A stretch of DNA of 40,783 nt from Deltaproteobacteria bacterium (GCA_030262775.1 JAJSZP010000004.1:1-40783), one strand, 5' to 3'. Counted from the stretch's first letter, positions 17,085-26,437 are shown. The notes: generated from the sequence alone by a model not told the origin. Translations and numbers: made by a program.

Positions 17085-19055
17085 ATGAATAGTTTGTGGA
17101 ATGACGATGACGCAAGAGCCTTCTTAAATGATCCATTGCAGCTTAGGATTTATACATCCAGGCTGTTAGGAAGTCAGCCCGATCTGGTTTTACACGGGGG
17201 AGGCAACACCTCAGTTAAGGTTAAGAAAGAACATATCTTTGGGGATATCGAAGAAATCCTTTATGTAAAAGGAAGTGGCGTTGATTTAAAAACTATACAG
17301 CCCGCTGGATTTGCTCCTCTCAAACTTGAAATTCTTAGAAAAATGGTTGCACTTGAGAATCTTGATGATGCTGATTTGCTCAGACTTCAAAGAACCTCAA
17401 TGATAAATCCCGACTCTCCCAATCCTTCCATAGAAGCAATTTTGCACGCCATCATACCTTTTAAATATGTTGATCACACTCATGCGGATTCAGTTGTAAT
17501 AATTACGAATAATGAAAGAGGAGAAGAACTGATCCGTAAAATTTATAAAGACCGGGTTTTGATTGTGCCCTATGTAACGCCCGGTTTTATTTTAGCAAAA
17601 AAAGTTTATGAATTGACCCGAAATTTAGACTGGAGCAAAGTTGAAGGTATAATCCTGTTAAATCATGGAGTATTTACTTTTTCAGACGATGCTCGAACGA
17701 GTTATGAGAAAATGATTCATATTGCTTTGCTGGCAGATGATTATCTTAAAGAAAAGGGTGTTTTTGACTCTGTTGCCAAAGCTGAATCTGTCGAAGATTT
17801 GCTGTCACTGGCACGTATTCGTCATCATATTTCTGTCGCAAAAGGGGATGCGATGATAGCCCTGCTTGATCAAAGCCAGAATGCCTGTGGGTTTGCGAAT
17901 CTTCCTGATGTGGATTCAATTGCCACACACGGTCCCATGACTCTTGATCATGTGATCCGCACAAAGCCGATTCCTGTTATACTAAAGAACGATATTGAGA
18001 AAGACATAGCCGATTATTCTTCGGAATATAAAAAGTATTTTGACCGGAATACCGATGGCCATCTGGAATGCCTTGATACAACACCTCGATGGGGCATCTG
18101 GCCGGAATATGGTACAATATCATTTGGACGAAGTGTAAAAGAAGCAAAAATAGTTGCAGATATAGCAGATCATACAATACTCGCAATTCAGCTTGGCGAG
18201 GCCATAGGAGGTTGGAGCCCATTACCGGAAGAAGCTGTTTTCCACATGGAATACTGGGCACCGCAACAGGCCAAATTACAAAAAGAAGAAAGTTCTCTTG
18301 AGCTGCAGGGCAAAATAGCCCTGGTAACCGGTGCTGCCAGCGGGATTGGCAAAGCCTGTGTCAAAGCGTTATATGAGCAAGGCGCAGTTGTTGTTGGGCT
18401 TGATATTAATCCTGAAATTGCAGAGATATTCAATCAGCAGGATCAGGGAGGATTTACTTGCGATGTTACTGACGATAAGGCCGTGCAGAAAGCGGTTGAG
18501 TTTCTTGTTCGGAGTTTTGGAGGTCTTGATATTCTGGTAACCAATGCAGGTATATTTCCCGCAAGCCGGAATATTGAAAAAATGGATGCTGTGAGCTGGA
18601 ATCGAAGCATGGAGATAAATTTATCCAGCCATCAAAGATTATTAAAAATATGCATACCTTATCTTAAGCATGGCATTGATCCTGCGGTTATTTTTATTGC
18701 TTCCAAAAATGTTCCGGCTCCGGGGCCTGGCGCTTCCGCCTATTCAGTAGCAAAGGCCGGCCTGACTCAGCTTGCCCGTATTGCCGCAATGGAATTGGCC
18801 GTTTTTGGCATTCGTGTTAATATAGTTCATCCAGATGCTGTTTTTGATACAGGGATCTGGACCCAGGAAGTCCTGGAGGGTCGGGCAAGGCATTACGGGC
18901 TGACAGTTGCAGAATATAAAACTAAAAATCTCTTGAAAACCGAAGTTACATCAAAAGACGTTGCCGCAATGGTCTGCGCTATGGCTGGTAGGGCTTTTGC
19001 CAAGACAACGGGCGCTCAGGTTCCTGTTGATGGAGGCAACGAAAGGGTTATTTAA
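17085..19055 (+). CDS. Bifunctional class II aldolase / short-chain dehydrogenase fusion
   Basis: Two fused enzymes, 656 residues. Residues 1 to about 380 are a class II (metal-dependent) aldolase: LVLHGGGNTSVK, VDHTHADSV near 129-135 and LLNHGV near 191-196 supply the zinc histidines. Residues from about 408 are a short-chain dehydrogenase: ALVTGAASGIGKA (nucleotide-binding glycines), NAGIFP and the active-site YSVAK near 553. This is the arrangement of the RhaD/YteT-type fusion, in which the aldolase splits a sugar-phosphate such as rhamnulose-1-phosphate and the dehydrogenase oxidises lactaldehyde. Substrate here is inferred. lsrF follows 204 bases downstream, with a diverged palindromic repeat in between. 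Confidence 0.9.
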   Translation: MNSLWNDDDARAFLNDPLQLRIYTSRLLGSQPDLVLHGGGNTSVKVKKEHIFGDIEEILYVKGSGVDLKTIQPAGFAPLKLEILRKMVALENLDDADLLRLQRTSMINPDSPNPSIEAILHAIIPFKYVDHTHADSVVIITNNERGEELIRKIYKDRVLIVPYVTPGFILAKKVYELTRNLDWSKVEGIILLNHGVFTFSDDARTSYEKMIHIALLADDYLKEKGVFDSVAKAESVEDLLSLARIRHHISVAKGDAMIALLDQSQNACGFANLPDVDSIATHGPMTLDHVIRTKPIPVILKNDIEKDIADYSSEYKKYFDRNTDGHLECLDTTPRWGIWPEYGTISFGRSVKEAKIVADIADHTILAIQLGEAIGGWSPLPEEAVFHMEYWAPQQAKLQKEESSLELQGKIALVTGAASGIGKACVKALYEQGAVVVGLDINPEIAEIFNQQDQGGFTCDVTDDKAVQKAVEFLVRSFGGLDILVTNAGIFPASRNIEKMDAVSWNRSMEINLSSHQRLLKICIPYLKHGIDPAVIFIASKNVPAPGPGASAYSVAKAGLTQLARIAAMELAVFGIRVNIVHPDAVFDTGIWTQEVLEGRARHYGLTVAEYKTKNLLKTEVTSKDVAAMVCAMAGRAFAKTTGAQVPVDGGNERVI

Positions 19056-19069
19056 TAATGACGGCTTCT

Positions 19070-19174
19070 TAAAAAGTCCATCTGCATGTTGTGCTTCATC
19101 TTTCATCATTGCGACGTAAAGTAACTACGTCCCTTTCCTCAAAATTCGGATGACTTGTATATGAACTTTTTTAC
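19070..19174. repeat. Palindromic element, diverged relative of the 102-bp repeat
   Basis: TAAAAAGTCCAT at 19070-19081 is inverted as ATGAACTTTTTTAC at 19161-19174, and the centre has GACGTAAAGTAACTACGTC. Layout and centre (a CGACGTA core followed by TACG and a TCCTC run) resemble the repeats at 6139 and 38454, although the arms differ. It separates the aldolase fusion from lsrF. Confidence 0.5.
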
Positions 19175-19259
19175 TTTGACGTTGATTTGATGATTTTTTA
19201 AGGGGCTATCAATAATGAGATTTGTTTAGCGTCATAGATAATAGAGAGGAGGTATATAA

Positions 19260-20141
19260 ATGCCAGATGTCGATGAGATAAAAGAGGCGAAAAAATTTCA
19301 CACAGATGTTCCTTATAAAACAGAGGGTTTTTTCCTTAAAGGATCAAACTCACTTGACTGGGGTATGAAAAACAGGCTTGCCAGGATTTTTAATCCAAAA
19401 TCAGGCCGTACGGTAATGCTTGCCATTGACCACGGATATTTCCAGGGACCGACTACAGGTCTGGAACGAGTTGATATCAATATTCTTCCTCTTGTTCCTT
19501 ATGCCGACACACTCATGCTTACCCGTGGAATTCTGAGAAGCATAGTGCCTCCATCATTTACAAAATCCATTGTTTTAAGGGTTTCAGGTGGAACCAGTAT
19601 CTTGAAAGAACTCTCCAATGAATCAATTGCTGTTGGTATTGAGGAATCAATACGTCTTAATGCCTGTGCAATGGCTGTCCAGGTATTCATAGGCGGTGAG
19701 TATGAAAAAGAGTCAATTATCAATATGACTCGTATGGTTGATATGGGTACGCTCTATGGGATTCCTACCTTGGCAGTTACTGCGGTGGGCAGGGATATGA
19801 ACCGTGATGTACGCTATTTCAGGCTTGCAACAAGAATTTGCGCCGAACTTGGCGCTCATTATATTAAAACATATTATATTGAAGATGGTTTTGAAACCGT
19901 CACATCTTCCTGCCCTGTTCCCATTGTAATGGCGGGAGGCAAAAAGATTCCAGAACTGGATGCCCTTACCATGGCCTACAGGGCGGTTCAGGAAGGAGCC
20001 AGCGGAGTAGATATGGGACGAAACATTTTCCAGTCAGAGTCGCCGACTGCGATGATACAGGCTGTTGGAGCGGTAGTCCACGATAACGAGACTCCTGAGA
20101 AGGCTTTTGATTTTTATAATACATTAAAAAATCAATTTTGA
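19260..20141 (+). CDS. lsrF: LsrF, 3-hydroxy-5-phosphonooxypentane-2,4-dione thiolase
   Basis: LsrF transfers an acetyl group from phosphorylated autoinducer-2 breakdown product to CoA in E. coli. The 293-residue product follows the E. coli protein closely from end to end: [58 protein letters not shown] and [19 protein letters not shown]. The Schiff-base lysine in IKTYY falls at residue 203, the number I recall for the E. coli enzyme. GAGGAGG sits seven bases before the ATG. No lsrACDBK, lsrR or lsrG genes are near, so the substrate could be a different phospho-ketone of DeoC/LacD-like aldolase chemistry. Homologues in this group are often labelled LsrF by similarity. Confidence 0.88.
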   Translation: MPDVDEIKEAKKFHTDVPYKTEGFFLKGSNSLDWGMKNRLARIFNPKSGRTVMLAIDHGYFQGPTTGLERVDINILPLVPYADTLMLTRGILRSIVPPSFTKSIVLRVSGGTSILKELSNESIAVGIEESIRLNACAMAVQVFIGGEYEKESIINMTRMVDMGTLYGIPTLAVTAVGRDMNRDVRYFRLATRICAELGAHYIKTYYIEDGFETVTSSCPVPIVMAGGKKIPELDALTMAYRAVQEGASGVDMGRNIFQSESPTAMIQAVGAVVHDNETPEKAFDFYNTLKNQF

Positions 20142-20444
20142 CGGTTTTGCGGCTACCAACTTAAAATGGGACGCTTTCCTATTTTGAACTCCTGAGATCT
20201 AATAACAGCTCACGGTATTTCCCCTCGCATTAAACTGCTTGGCATAGCTAACCACGCAGAAGTTATTCTTATTGTCATTTCTGCGAGTGTAAAAGAATAA
20301 TCAGATTGAATGAAGTAGAACCAGGTATTCCTGATACTGCAAGAGTCATATATGCGGTGTCAAAAAAAGACCTGAACGTGCTAAACGTCTTCTTACAAAA
20401 GAGGCTGCCCCAGAATAAGGGCAGCCTCTCATCAAGACTCGGTT
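20142..20444. other. Intergenic region with traces of decayed coding sequence
   Basis: About 300 bases. Two short open stretches in different plus-strand frames (HGISPRIKLLGIANHAEVIL near 20208-20270 and PGIPDTARVIYAVSKKDLNV near 20320-20382) read like broken protein, but I cannot name the family. It ends with the terminator at 20400-20429. Confidence 0.25.
20400..20429 (-). terminator. Terminator for the minus-strand gene at 20445-20765
   Basis: AGAGGCTGCCC at 20400-20410 pairs with GGGCAGCCTCT at 20419-20429. On the minus strand the hairpin is followed by TTTTGT, as expected for a rho-independent terminator 16 bases after the stop codon. Confidence 0.75.
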
Positions 20445-20765
20445 TTACTCTTTAATTTTCTCGGCTTCCTTATTGATTGATTTGATAACCATGTCACCAG
20501 TGTATTCTACCACTACATGATCGCCCACATTAAAGTTCTTAAGGTCTACATCCAGACCTGCGGTTAAAGTTACTGCCTTGCCGGATTCCTTTTCTACTAC
20601 TATAATTTGTCCGATATCAGGCATCATATCGCTGATCATCCCTGCTATTTTTTTCACCTCTGTCTCCTGTGACTCCTGGGAAACCGCTATTCCAGCAAAA
20701 GAGAGAATAAACATGGCACCAACTAATATGGTAACTAACTTCCTTGATGTTAATTTTTTCATCAT
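20445..20765 (-). CDS. Small exported protein of unknown function
   Basis: A 106-residue product with a signal peptide (VTILVGAMFILSFAGIAVSQ) cleaved near SQES. The mature part has a beta-rich look: GQIIVVEKESGKAVTLTAG followed by NFNVGDHVVVEYTGDMVIKS, which resembles a small OB-like or SH3-like barrel that many periplasmic proteins of unknown role share. AAGGAGTAAAAGAAA precedes the start. A second small gene (lipoprotein) lies upstream on the same strand about 100 bases away, and the two may be co-transcribed. Confidence 0.65.
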   Translation of the reverse strand: MMKKLTSRKLVTILVGAMFILSFAGIAVSQESQETEVKKIAGMISDMMPDIGQIIVVEKESGKAVTLTAGLDVDLKNFNVGDHVVVEYTGDMVIKSINKEAEKIKE

Positions 20766-20864
20766 TTTCTTTTACTCCTTATTTATTTATGGTTAGTTTA
20801 AAAATCTTCTGTCTTTTCAGTTAGTATGTGAAACGTCACCACCGCTTTCCTGTTCTCCATGGAG

Positions 20865-21068
20865 CTATCTTTCCTCAGGGGAGGGAAGAATTTCCACGGG
20901 AGGTACAGTCTCCTCAGGGACGGCAGGAGTTTCCACTGCAGGTACAGTCTCCTCCACTTGCAGTGTTGCCTTTTTCGTATCCGCTGGCGAAGAGCTCTCA
21001 TTTTCTTTGCAACCAACGAAACCAAGGCACATTATCACTACAAAAAATATACAGATAAACCCTTTCAT
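20865..21068 (-). CDS. Small proline/glutamate-rich lipoprotein
   Basis: A 67-residue product with a lipoprotein signal: MKGFICIFFVVIMCLGFVGC, where FVGC is the lipobox and C20 the lipidation site. The mature part is low-complexity, with near repeats PAVETPAVPEETVPPVE, probably an extended disordered tether. The start is well supported by CGGAGGTGATAAAAG directly upstream. Function unknown; the short length and repeats make homology searches weak. Confidence 0.6.
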   Translation of the reverse strand: MKGFICIFFVVIMCLGFVGCKENESSSPADTKKATLQVEETVPAVETPAVPEETVPPVEILPSPEER

Positions 21069-21112
21069 CTTTTATCACCTCCGTTCTTTCCAGTATTCAT
21101 GAAACAACCCTG

Positions 21113-21205
21113 TCAACGTATATAAATGCCCATTTGCTCTATCATTTCCTTTATGATGATGAGACCGGCTAATGCCTCATCATCGGCAATCAAAACCTTC
21201 ACCAT
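21113..21205 (-). pseudogene. Truncated response-regulator receiver domain (30 codons)
   Basis: The frame reads MVKVLIADDEALAGLIIIKE followed by MIEQMGIYIR and a TGA. VLIADDE is the first strand and acidic pair of a CheY-type receiver domain, and the next helix is also typical. The phospho-acceptor aspartate and everything after it are missing, so this is a remnant of a two-component regulator. Confidence 0.6.
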
Positions 21206-21955
21206 GTTTTTCTTGCCTGACCTACCATTTACTGTCTTTTTAGTCAAGTTGTTACCCAGCCTTGTTCAGATAAGGAAGACATTGTCCCTTGTTTTAAGCA
21301 AAGGGCATGCCAAACTCTCGCGATTGTATTAACAACTTGATTTCTTAAGAATTGTCATCATAGGGGGAATCTTACAGGCAGGATTTTTTGAATGGTTTTT
21401 CCTACAGGGGAGGATGGGTTAAGTTTAGCTTAATTGATTGATAGGTTGAACTACTTATAAAAACTCTACATTCTTAGCATGCAGGTTATTTCATACGCTT
21501 TACTTCAAAAAAAACTTAAGGTACGCTACCTAACTTATAAACTTATTTGCAAATTAGCGAATAGCAGACCATCCACGCTTCGCCCATCTTCCATCAAGGC
21601 TTCTCTTGATTCCCTCACGAAAAAGGGAATCCTGTTCAGAACAAACAACAAAAATATTGAACCATTTAAAGTTAAAAACCTTTTTTGCTTAAATACGTTG
21701 AGATTAGCGAGTAATTATTTATTATTGCTGTTACCATTGTTAACAGTTATATGATTGTCGGAGATGTGATCAAAATATCGAAAAAAGCAAAGGCAAAGAT
21801 GACCCTTTCAAGCAAAACACAGGCGAATAATCAGAAAGCAAAAAAGGCAAAAAATGGGCGGATAAAGCCAGGCCTGGTACATTCCATACACCATTAACGG
21901 CTATATTGTTAAAAAATGAAGATAAAATAATAAATGACCTTAAAAGGAACCAAAA
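21206..21955. other. Long region with no convincing gene
   Basis: About 750 bases between the receiver-domain remnant and the UbiD-type gene. One plus-strand reading frame at 21479-21754 (91 codons) has no ribosome site and no recognisable domain apart from a helix-turn-helix-like RPSSIKASLDSLTKKGIL segment; it may be a decayed gene. The part after 21755 is Lys-codon-rich but broken by stops. No RNA gene or repeat was noticed. Confidence 0.35.
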
Positions 21956-23758
21956 TTGTATAAAAACTTAAAAAATTTTTTAGATTCTATAGATAAAGCC
22001 GGGGAGCTTAAATACATACGGCATGCGGTTTCCCCGCGCCTTGAAATAAGTAAAATTACAGATCAGGAATCAAAAAGCCCGTATGGAGGGAAAGCGCTGC
22101 TCTTCGAGCAGGTAGATGGCTCATCATTTCCGGTTGCTACAAATATATTCGGAAGTTCTCGCAGGATTTGCATGGCTTTTGGGGTAAACCATCTCGACAG
22201 ACTGAGCGAAAGGATAAAAAAGTATATAGATATTAATCCTCCAAGAAGTTTAAAGGAGGCATTGAATATCATTCCTATGGCGATTAATTTTACAAAATTT
22301 TTTCCCCGTTCATGCAGATCAAAAATTCCGCCATGTCAGGAGATTGTTCATAAAAGCGGCGATGTTGATCTGTCGAGACTTCCTGTACTCCACTGCTGGC
22401 CAAAGGATGCAGGTCCGTTTATCACTCTGCCGATGGTATTTACAAAAAGCCTTGTTACCGGCAAACGTAATGTTGGAATGTACAGAATGCAAATCTTTGA
22501 CAAAAATTCCACAGGGATGCACTGGCACGTTCACAAAGACGGCTCTCATTATTTTAATGAATACCGAAGCGCAGGTAAAAGAATGCCTGTAGCCGTAGCA
22601 ATAGGTGCTGACCCTGCTTCCATTTATGCTGCAACAGCTCCAATGCCAAGAGGGGTGGATGAAATGCTGCTCGCAGGTTTTATTCGTAATAAACCTGTAG
22701 CTATGACAAAATGTATAACAATCGAAATGGAAGTCCCTGCTGAAGCTGAATTTGTGCTTGAGGGTTATGTCGATCCTGATGAACTCAGGCTGGAAGGTCC
22801 GTTTGGCGATCATACCGGTTACTATTCTCTTGCTGACTATTATCCGGTATTTCATGTCACAGCCATAACTCATAGAAAAAATCCGATTTACAATACCACG
22901 CTTGTCGGGCGTCCGCCAATGGAAGACTGCTATCTGGCTAAGGCCACGGAACGTATTTTTTTGCCGATGCTTCAAACAGTTATGCCTGAAATATGCGACT
23001 ACTGGTTTCCATGGGAAGGGGTTTTCCATAACATAGTTATTGTATCTATTGATAAAGAATATTCAGGACATGCTCAGAAAGTTATGAGTGGGCTCTGGGG
23101 ACAGGGTCAGATGAGCTTCTGTAAGACTATTGTGGTTATCGACAAAAATATCAATCCACAAAATCCAGACAAAGTAATAGAAAAATTGGTGACAAGGCTT
23201 GATATTACTTCTGATATTACCATAACAAAGGGTATTCTGGATGTGCTTGACCATTCATCTCCCTTGCCCAGTTTTGGAAACAAAATAGGTATTGATCTAA
23301 CCGCCAGATTCAAGGATGAACCGCCAAGAAACTACAAAAAACCCTTAAAAAAGATACCTGCTGTTGATTTGCCAAGTATAGTAATAAACAGGTTGCCTGG
23401 TTCTGTTAAGTGCAGACATATGTTTCATAATATATCGGAAAAAGAAAATTGCTTAAATAACATACTTGCGATTTCAGTGGAAAAGACAGAACAAAGAGGT
23501 GGGAAAAATTTTGCCATAATGTTGTTCGGCATAGATGAACTTGACATGTTTAATATAGTTATTCTTTTTGACAGGGAAATTGATCTTTCCGACGGTTCTC
23601 TTATGCTGTGGAAGGTTTTCAATAATGTTGATCCTGCAAGAGATATGGTCTTTCAGGATAGCCGTGTTGTTATAGATGCATGTAAGAAGGGAATAATGGA
23701 CGGTCATGAAAGAGAGTGGCCGGATGATCTAACATTTGACGTAACCGTTCACAGTTGA
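21956..23758 (+). CDS. UbiD-family prenyl-FMN decarboxylase, probably menaquinone pathway
   Basis: UbiD enzymes decarboxylate aromatic or unsaturated acids with prenylated FMN. The 600-residue product shows the family landmarks: ILFEQ-like KALLFEQVDGSSFPVATNIFG, GMYRMQIFDKNSTGMHWHVH (cofactor and metal site), VAVAIGADPASIYAATAPMP and LEGPFGDHTGYYS carrying the active-site glutamate. At 600 residues it is longer than E. coli UbiD and fits the longer menaquinone-decarboxylase type of the futalosine route; that is inference. The start is a TTG at 21956 with AAGGA seven bases upstream. No UbiX partner gene lies nearby. An exported LPP20-like gene is convergent. Confidence 0.85.
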   Translation: MYKNLKNFLDSIDKAGELKYIRHAVSPRLEISKITDQESKSPYGGKALLFEQVDGSSFPVATNIFGSSRRICMAFGVNHLDRLSERIKKYIDINPPRSLKEALNIIPMAINFTKFFPRSCRSKIPPCQEIVHKSGDVDLSRLPVLHCWPKDAGPFITLPMVFTKSLVTGKRNVGMYRMQIFDKNSTGMHWHVHKDGSHYFNEYRSAGKRMPVAVAIGADPASIYAATAPMPRGVDEMLLAGFIRNKPVAMTKCITIEMEVPAEAEFVLEGYVDPDELRLEGPFGDHTGYYSLADYYPVFHVTAITHRKNPIYNTTLVGRPPMEDCYLAKATERIFLPMLQTVMPEICDYWFPWEGVFHNIVIVSIDKEYSGHAQKVMSGLWGQGQMSFCKTIVVIDKNINPQNPDKVIEKLVTRLDITSDITITKGILDVLDHSSPLPSFGNKIGIDLTARFKDEPPRNYKKPLKKIPAVDLPSIVINRLPGSVKCRHMFHNISEKENCLNNILAISVEKTEQRGGKNFAIMLFGIDELDMFNIVILFDREIDLSDGSLMLWKVFNNVDPARDMVFQDSRVVIDACKKGIMDGHEREWPDDLTFDVTVHS

Positions 23759-23784
23759 CAGTTACTTATTTTCTATCCCCGTTC

Positions 23785-24699
23785 CTAATCAACGACAATT
23801 ATTGCACGGCATTTTTTCATGAATGATAGATGCTCGAAAGCACTTCTCAGCCTAAAAGCATCTGCGTTGCTGATTACTATATCAGCCTTGCCGGGCCCCT
23901 CTGTTTTTAATCCTTTTACAGTTAAAGGATTATTTGTAACTCTTGGATTACTCTGAGCCACTGTCATATCTTTTGCATAGCCGCTCATTCCTTGCTGGAC
24001 CGCATATTCACGGCTGACAAAGGCCGAGCCGTAAACTTCCTGCCCATTTTCATCAATTATTTTTGGAGACATGGCAGGCCTTGCATTAAGTCCCTTGGCA
24101 TTAACTATCAGGCCTGTAAATATTTCGGATGTTGGCTTTTCTACGGTTTTAGAAGGTATGGCAGGAGATACTTTTGCCGGCTCAACTGATAAAAAAGAAG
24201 CTTCAGGTGTAATTGTTTGTGACAGAACAGGTTTAATGGATTCCACCTGCTTAATTTCCTGCGGAAGAACTAGTTGAGCAAAGCCTCCATAAAGACTCAT
24301 CTGCATTGTAACCTCGACTGTGCCGTCCGACAGATATTCCTGTTTAACAATCTGAGTTCCTTTTACCATGCCGCTTATTTTGGCCATTATTACATCATTT
24401 GTAACAGCAAAATCTTTGACCACGGTGTTGGAATCAATCCTTACTCCTTGTGTAACTTCAAGAAGGTTGCGTATAGCATCAAGCCGTGCAGCTCTCAGAG
24501 CCATAGGTCTTGCCATGGGTTTGCCATAGTATTCTTCCGGAGAAGCCCCAACGCCCCTGGCCTGAATTTTTCCTTTTGTCCAGTTTATGCTGCCGTTTCC
24601 AATGTTTTCAACAAGTTCCTGCCATTCATCACAGAATCCACAGGCAGACAAAATTAATAGTACCGCAAGTACCACTGACAAAATTGAATATTTTTTCAT
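23785..24699 (-). CDS. LPP20-like exported protein
   Basis: A 304-residue product with a signal sequence (SILSVVLAVLLILSACGFCD); LSAC could be a lipobox. Residues 40-135 have the LPP20 pattern: GKIQARGVGASPEEYYGKPM, ARPMALRAARLDAIRNLLEV and QGVRIDSNTVVKDF. The C-terminal half (GLIVNAKGLNARPAMSPKI to the end) is the conserved partner domain of delta-proteobacterial homologues and ends with a KCRAIIVVD strand. Envelope-associated, function unknown. It is divergent from the MCE cassette, with a shared 200-base promoter region. Confidence 0.75.
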   Translation of the reverse strand: MKKYSILSVVLAVLLILSACGFCDEWQELVENIGNGSINWTKGKIQARGVGASPEEYYGKPMARPMALRAARLDAIRNLLEVTQGVRIDSNTVVKDFAVTNDVIMAKISGMVKGTQIVKQEYLSDGTVEVTMQMSLYGGFAQLVLPQEIKQVESIKPVLSQTITPEASFLSVEPAKVSPAIPSKTVEKPTSEIFTGLIVNAKGLNARPAMSPKIIDENGQEVYGSAFVSREYAVQQGMSGYAKDMTVAQSNPRVTNNPLTVKGLKTEGPGKADIVISNADAFRLRSAFEHLSFMKKCRAIIVVD

Positions 24700-24892
24700 A
24701 TTCTACCTTTTTGAGATCGAACAAAGGTGGCTTGAAGCTGTGACGCATAGTTGGGGAAGTTATTTCGTTCCCCTTCCTTATCTAATTTTGTTGACCTTTT
24801 GAATTTTTATATTGTAAAATTCCATGTAAGTCAATAAACGACAGGCCAATATGGAATGTTCATTTATAAAATATTTTCGAATAGTTCGATGA

Positions 24893-25675
24893 GTGAAAAT
24901 GGATAACATAGCTGGCTATATAGGCAGAAAAGCCACAAGCACTACAAACCACATCTTAAACTTATTCGCCTTTACATACAGAATATTCGCTCTAATATTT
25001 CAAAGACCCAGGGCAGGTAGAGCTCTTGTCAGAAGAGTGGCTCTTGAGCAGGTTTATTTTACCTGCGTTCAGGCGTTACTTATTATTATTCCGATAGCAC
25101 TTGTTTTTGGAAGCACGATAATCATACAATTTGCCAAGGTTTCAGGCCAGTACGATCTTGGCAAAATAATGGTAATGCTCATTGTTAGAGAGCTTGGGCC
25201 CGTGGTAACAGCTATTTTGGTCATATTAAGGTCAGCTACCGCTATAACCATAGAAATCAGCCATATGAATGTTTTCCATGAAATAGATGCAATCGAAATG
25301 GCGGGAATTGACCCGATGCGAATAGTCTGCCTTCCAAGATTAATCGGGATAACTTCCGCTATACTTTGCCTTTTTATTGTTTTTGATATAGTGGCTATTA
25401 TCGGAGGATATTTGATAGTCTGGGTATTTACATATATCCCAATGGGTGACTTTATGACACAGATAGGGAAAGCTATAACCGCCACCGATATTGCCGTTGG
25501 AATTATAAAGACTATATTCTTTGGAATCGCAATTACCGTTACATGCCTTAAGCATGGCTTAAGTATAAAAAAACTTACTACTGACGCACCGATCAGCGCT
25601 TCCAAAGCATCTGTTGAATGTTTTTTCTACTGCATAGTCATCAATGTTATCACATCAATATTGTTTTACATGTAG
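24893..25675 (+). CDS. MlaE-type ABC permease of an MCE lipid transport system
   Basis: MlaE permeases sit in the inner membrane and, with MlaF ATPase and MlaD, move phospholipids between membranes. The 260-residue product has several membrane segments (ALLIIIPIALVFGSTIIIQF, GPVVTAILVILRSATAI, ILCLFIVFDIVAIIGGYLIV) and the family motif ELGPVVTAILVILRSATAITIEI with EIDAIEMAGIDPMRIVCLPR, the coupling helix that docks on the ATPase. The start is GTG 24893 or ATG 24899; neither has a strong ribosome site. The ATPase-like gene follows after about 90 bases. Confidence 0.88.
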   Translation: MKMDNIAGYIGRKATSTTNHILNLFAFTYRIFALIFQRPRAGRALVRRVALEQVYFTCVQALLIIIPIALVFGSTIIIQFAKVSGQYDLGKIMVMLIVRELGPVVTAILVILRSATAITIEISHMNVFHEIDAIEMAGIDPMRIVCLPRLIGITSAILCLFIVFDIVAIIGGYLIVWVFTYIPMGDFMTQIGKAITATDIAVGIIKTIFFGIAITVTCLKHGLSIKKLTTDAPISASKASVECFFYCIVINVITSILFYM

Positions 25676-25683
25676 AGTAAAGA

Positions 25684-25752
25684 GGTGAATAGACTAAAGG
25701 CGGAAGACGGAAGACTCTCAGCGAGCTTTAGCCTTCATCCTATCCAGCTATG
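25684..25752. repeat. GAATAGACT-type repeat between mlaE and the ATPase-like gene
   Basis: GGTGAATAGACTAAAGGCGG opens this stretch and AGCTTTAGCCTTCATCCTAT closes it, matching in kind the hairpin at 35714-35763. It falls inside a nominal 28-codon extension of the next gene, which argues that the extension is not real protein. Confidence 0.5.
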
Positions 25753-25768
25753 TAGTTACGAGAAAAAA

Positions 25769-26437
25769 ATGTATTTGATCAACCTTGTTGATTATACTGT
25801 TAATTCCACAGAGGAAGATTGCGGTCTTGATAAATTAGACTTTGCTCTTTCCCTGGGTGATGCTTTTGCAATAATTGCTGATTCTCATGATCGTGCTCAC
25901 ATGTTTCTTAAAACACTTGCAATGCTTGTGAAACCTGTATCCGGCGCTTTCTACTTTAAAGATAAAAAAGTAGATTTTTCAGACTATCGAAACCTTTTGC
26001 CCTGCAAAAAAAAGATAGGCTATATTGCTTCGGATTCAGCAATGATTGGCAATATAACCGTCAGGGAAAATCTTCTTTACATGAGATACTATTTTGAAAA
26101 TTCACTTTCACTGCCTTTAGATGAAATAACGAAAAAATTATGCAAAAACTTTGGCATTTACGATAAGCTTGATATGCGTCCAGGAAGGCTTCGCAGCGTA
26201 GATTTGAGAGCCGCCATTGCAATACGTGAACTTATCAAGTCTCCTGATTTACTGCTTATTGAACGTCCTGAAGACTTCACAGGACATGCCAGTCTTGATC
26301 TCTTTACAGAAGTTTTGAGGGATATGGTGTTGACCAGACTGCCTATTGTCTTTATATCTTATGACAAAAATTTTATTGAAGAATGTTCCAACAAAAAAAT
26401 ATTTTTCAAAGGCGGAACTTTAGACATCATCAAATAG
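25769..26437 (+). CDS. MlaF-like ABC protein with all catalytic motifs lost
   Basis: The 222-residue product follows the MlaF/ABC nucleotide-binding fold along its length but has no working site. Walker A is replaced by ADSHDRAHM (37-45, Ala at the lysine position), the Q-loop glutamine by S88, the LSGGQ signature by LRSV (141-144), the Walker B DE pair by ER (165-166) and the H-loop histidine by Y198. The frame is open and lies between permease and MCE genes, so it is conserved as protein rather than decaying. It may be a structural pseudo-ATPase, or an active ATPase may be encoded elsewhere. The start at 25769 (MYLINLVDYT) avoids a repeat-derived extension that begins at GTG 25685. Confidence 0.8.
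   Translation: MYLINLVDYTVNSTEEDCGLDKLDFALSLGDAFAIIADSHDRAHMFLKTLAMLVKPVSGAFYFKDKKVDFSDYRNLLPCKKKIGYIASDSAMIGNITVRENLLYMRYYFENSLSLPLDEITKKLCKNFGIYDKLDMRPGRLRSVDLRAAIAIRELIKSPDLLLIERPEDFTGHASLDLFTEVLRDMVLTRLPIVFISYDKNFIEECSNKKIFFKGGTLDIIK

Noticed and set aside
16864-17136. Minus-strand open frame overlapping the start of the aldolase fusion gene
   Set aside because: It has no ribosome site or known domain and overlaps a well-supported gene start; kept only as an intergenic note.
21479-21754. 91-codon plus-strand open frame
   Set aside because: No ribosome site, no recognisable domain and odd composition at the end (a leucine run); not called as a gene.
25685-25768. N-terminal 28-codon extension of the MlaF-like protein
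   Set aside because: It is translated from a dispersed repeat, so the start was moved to 25769.
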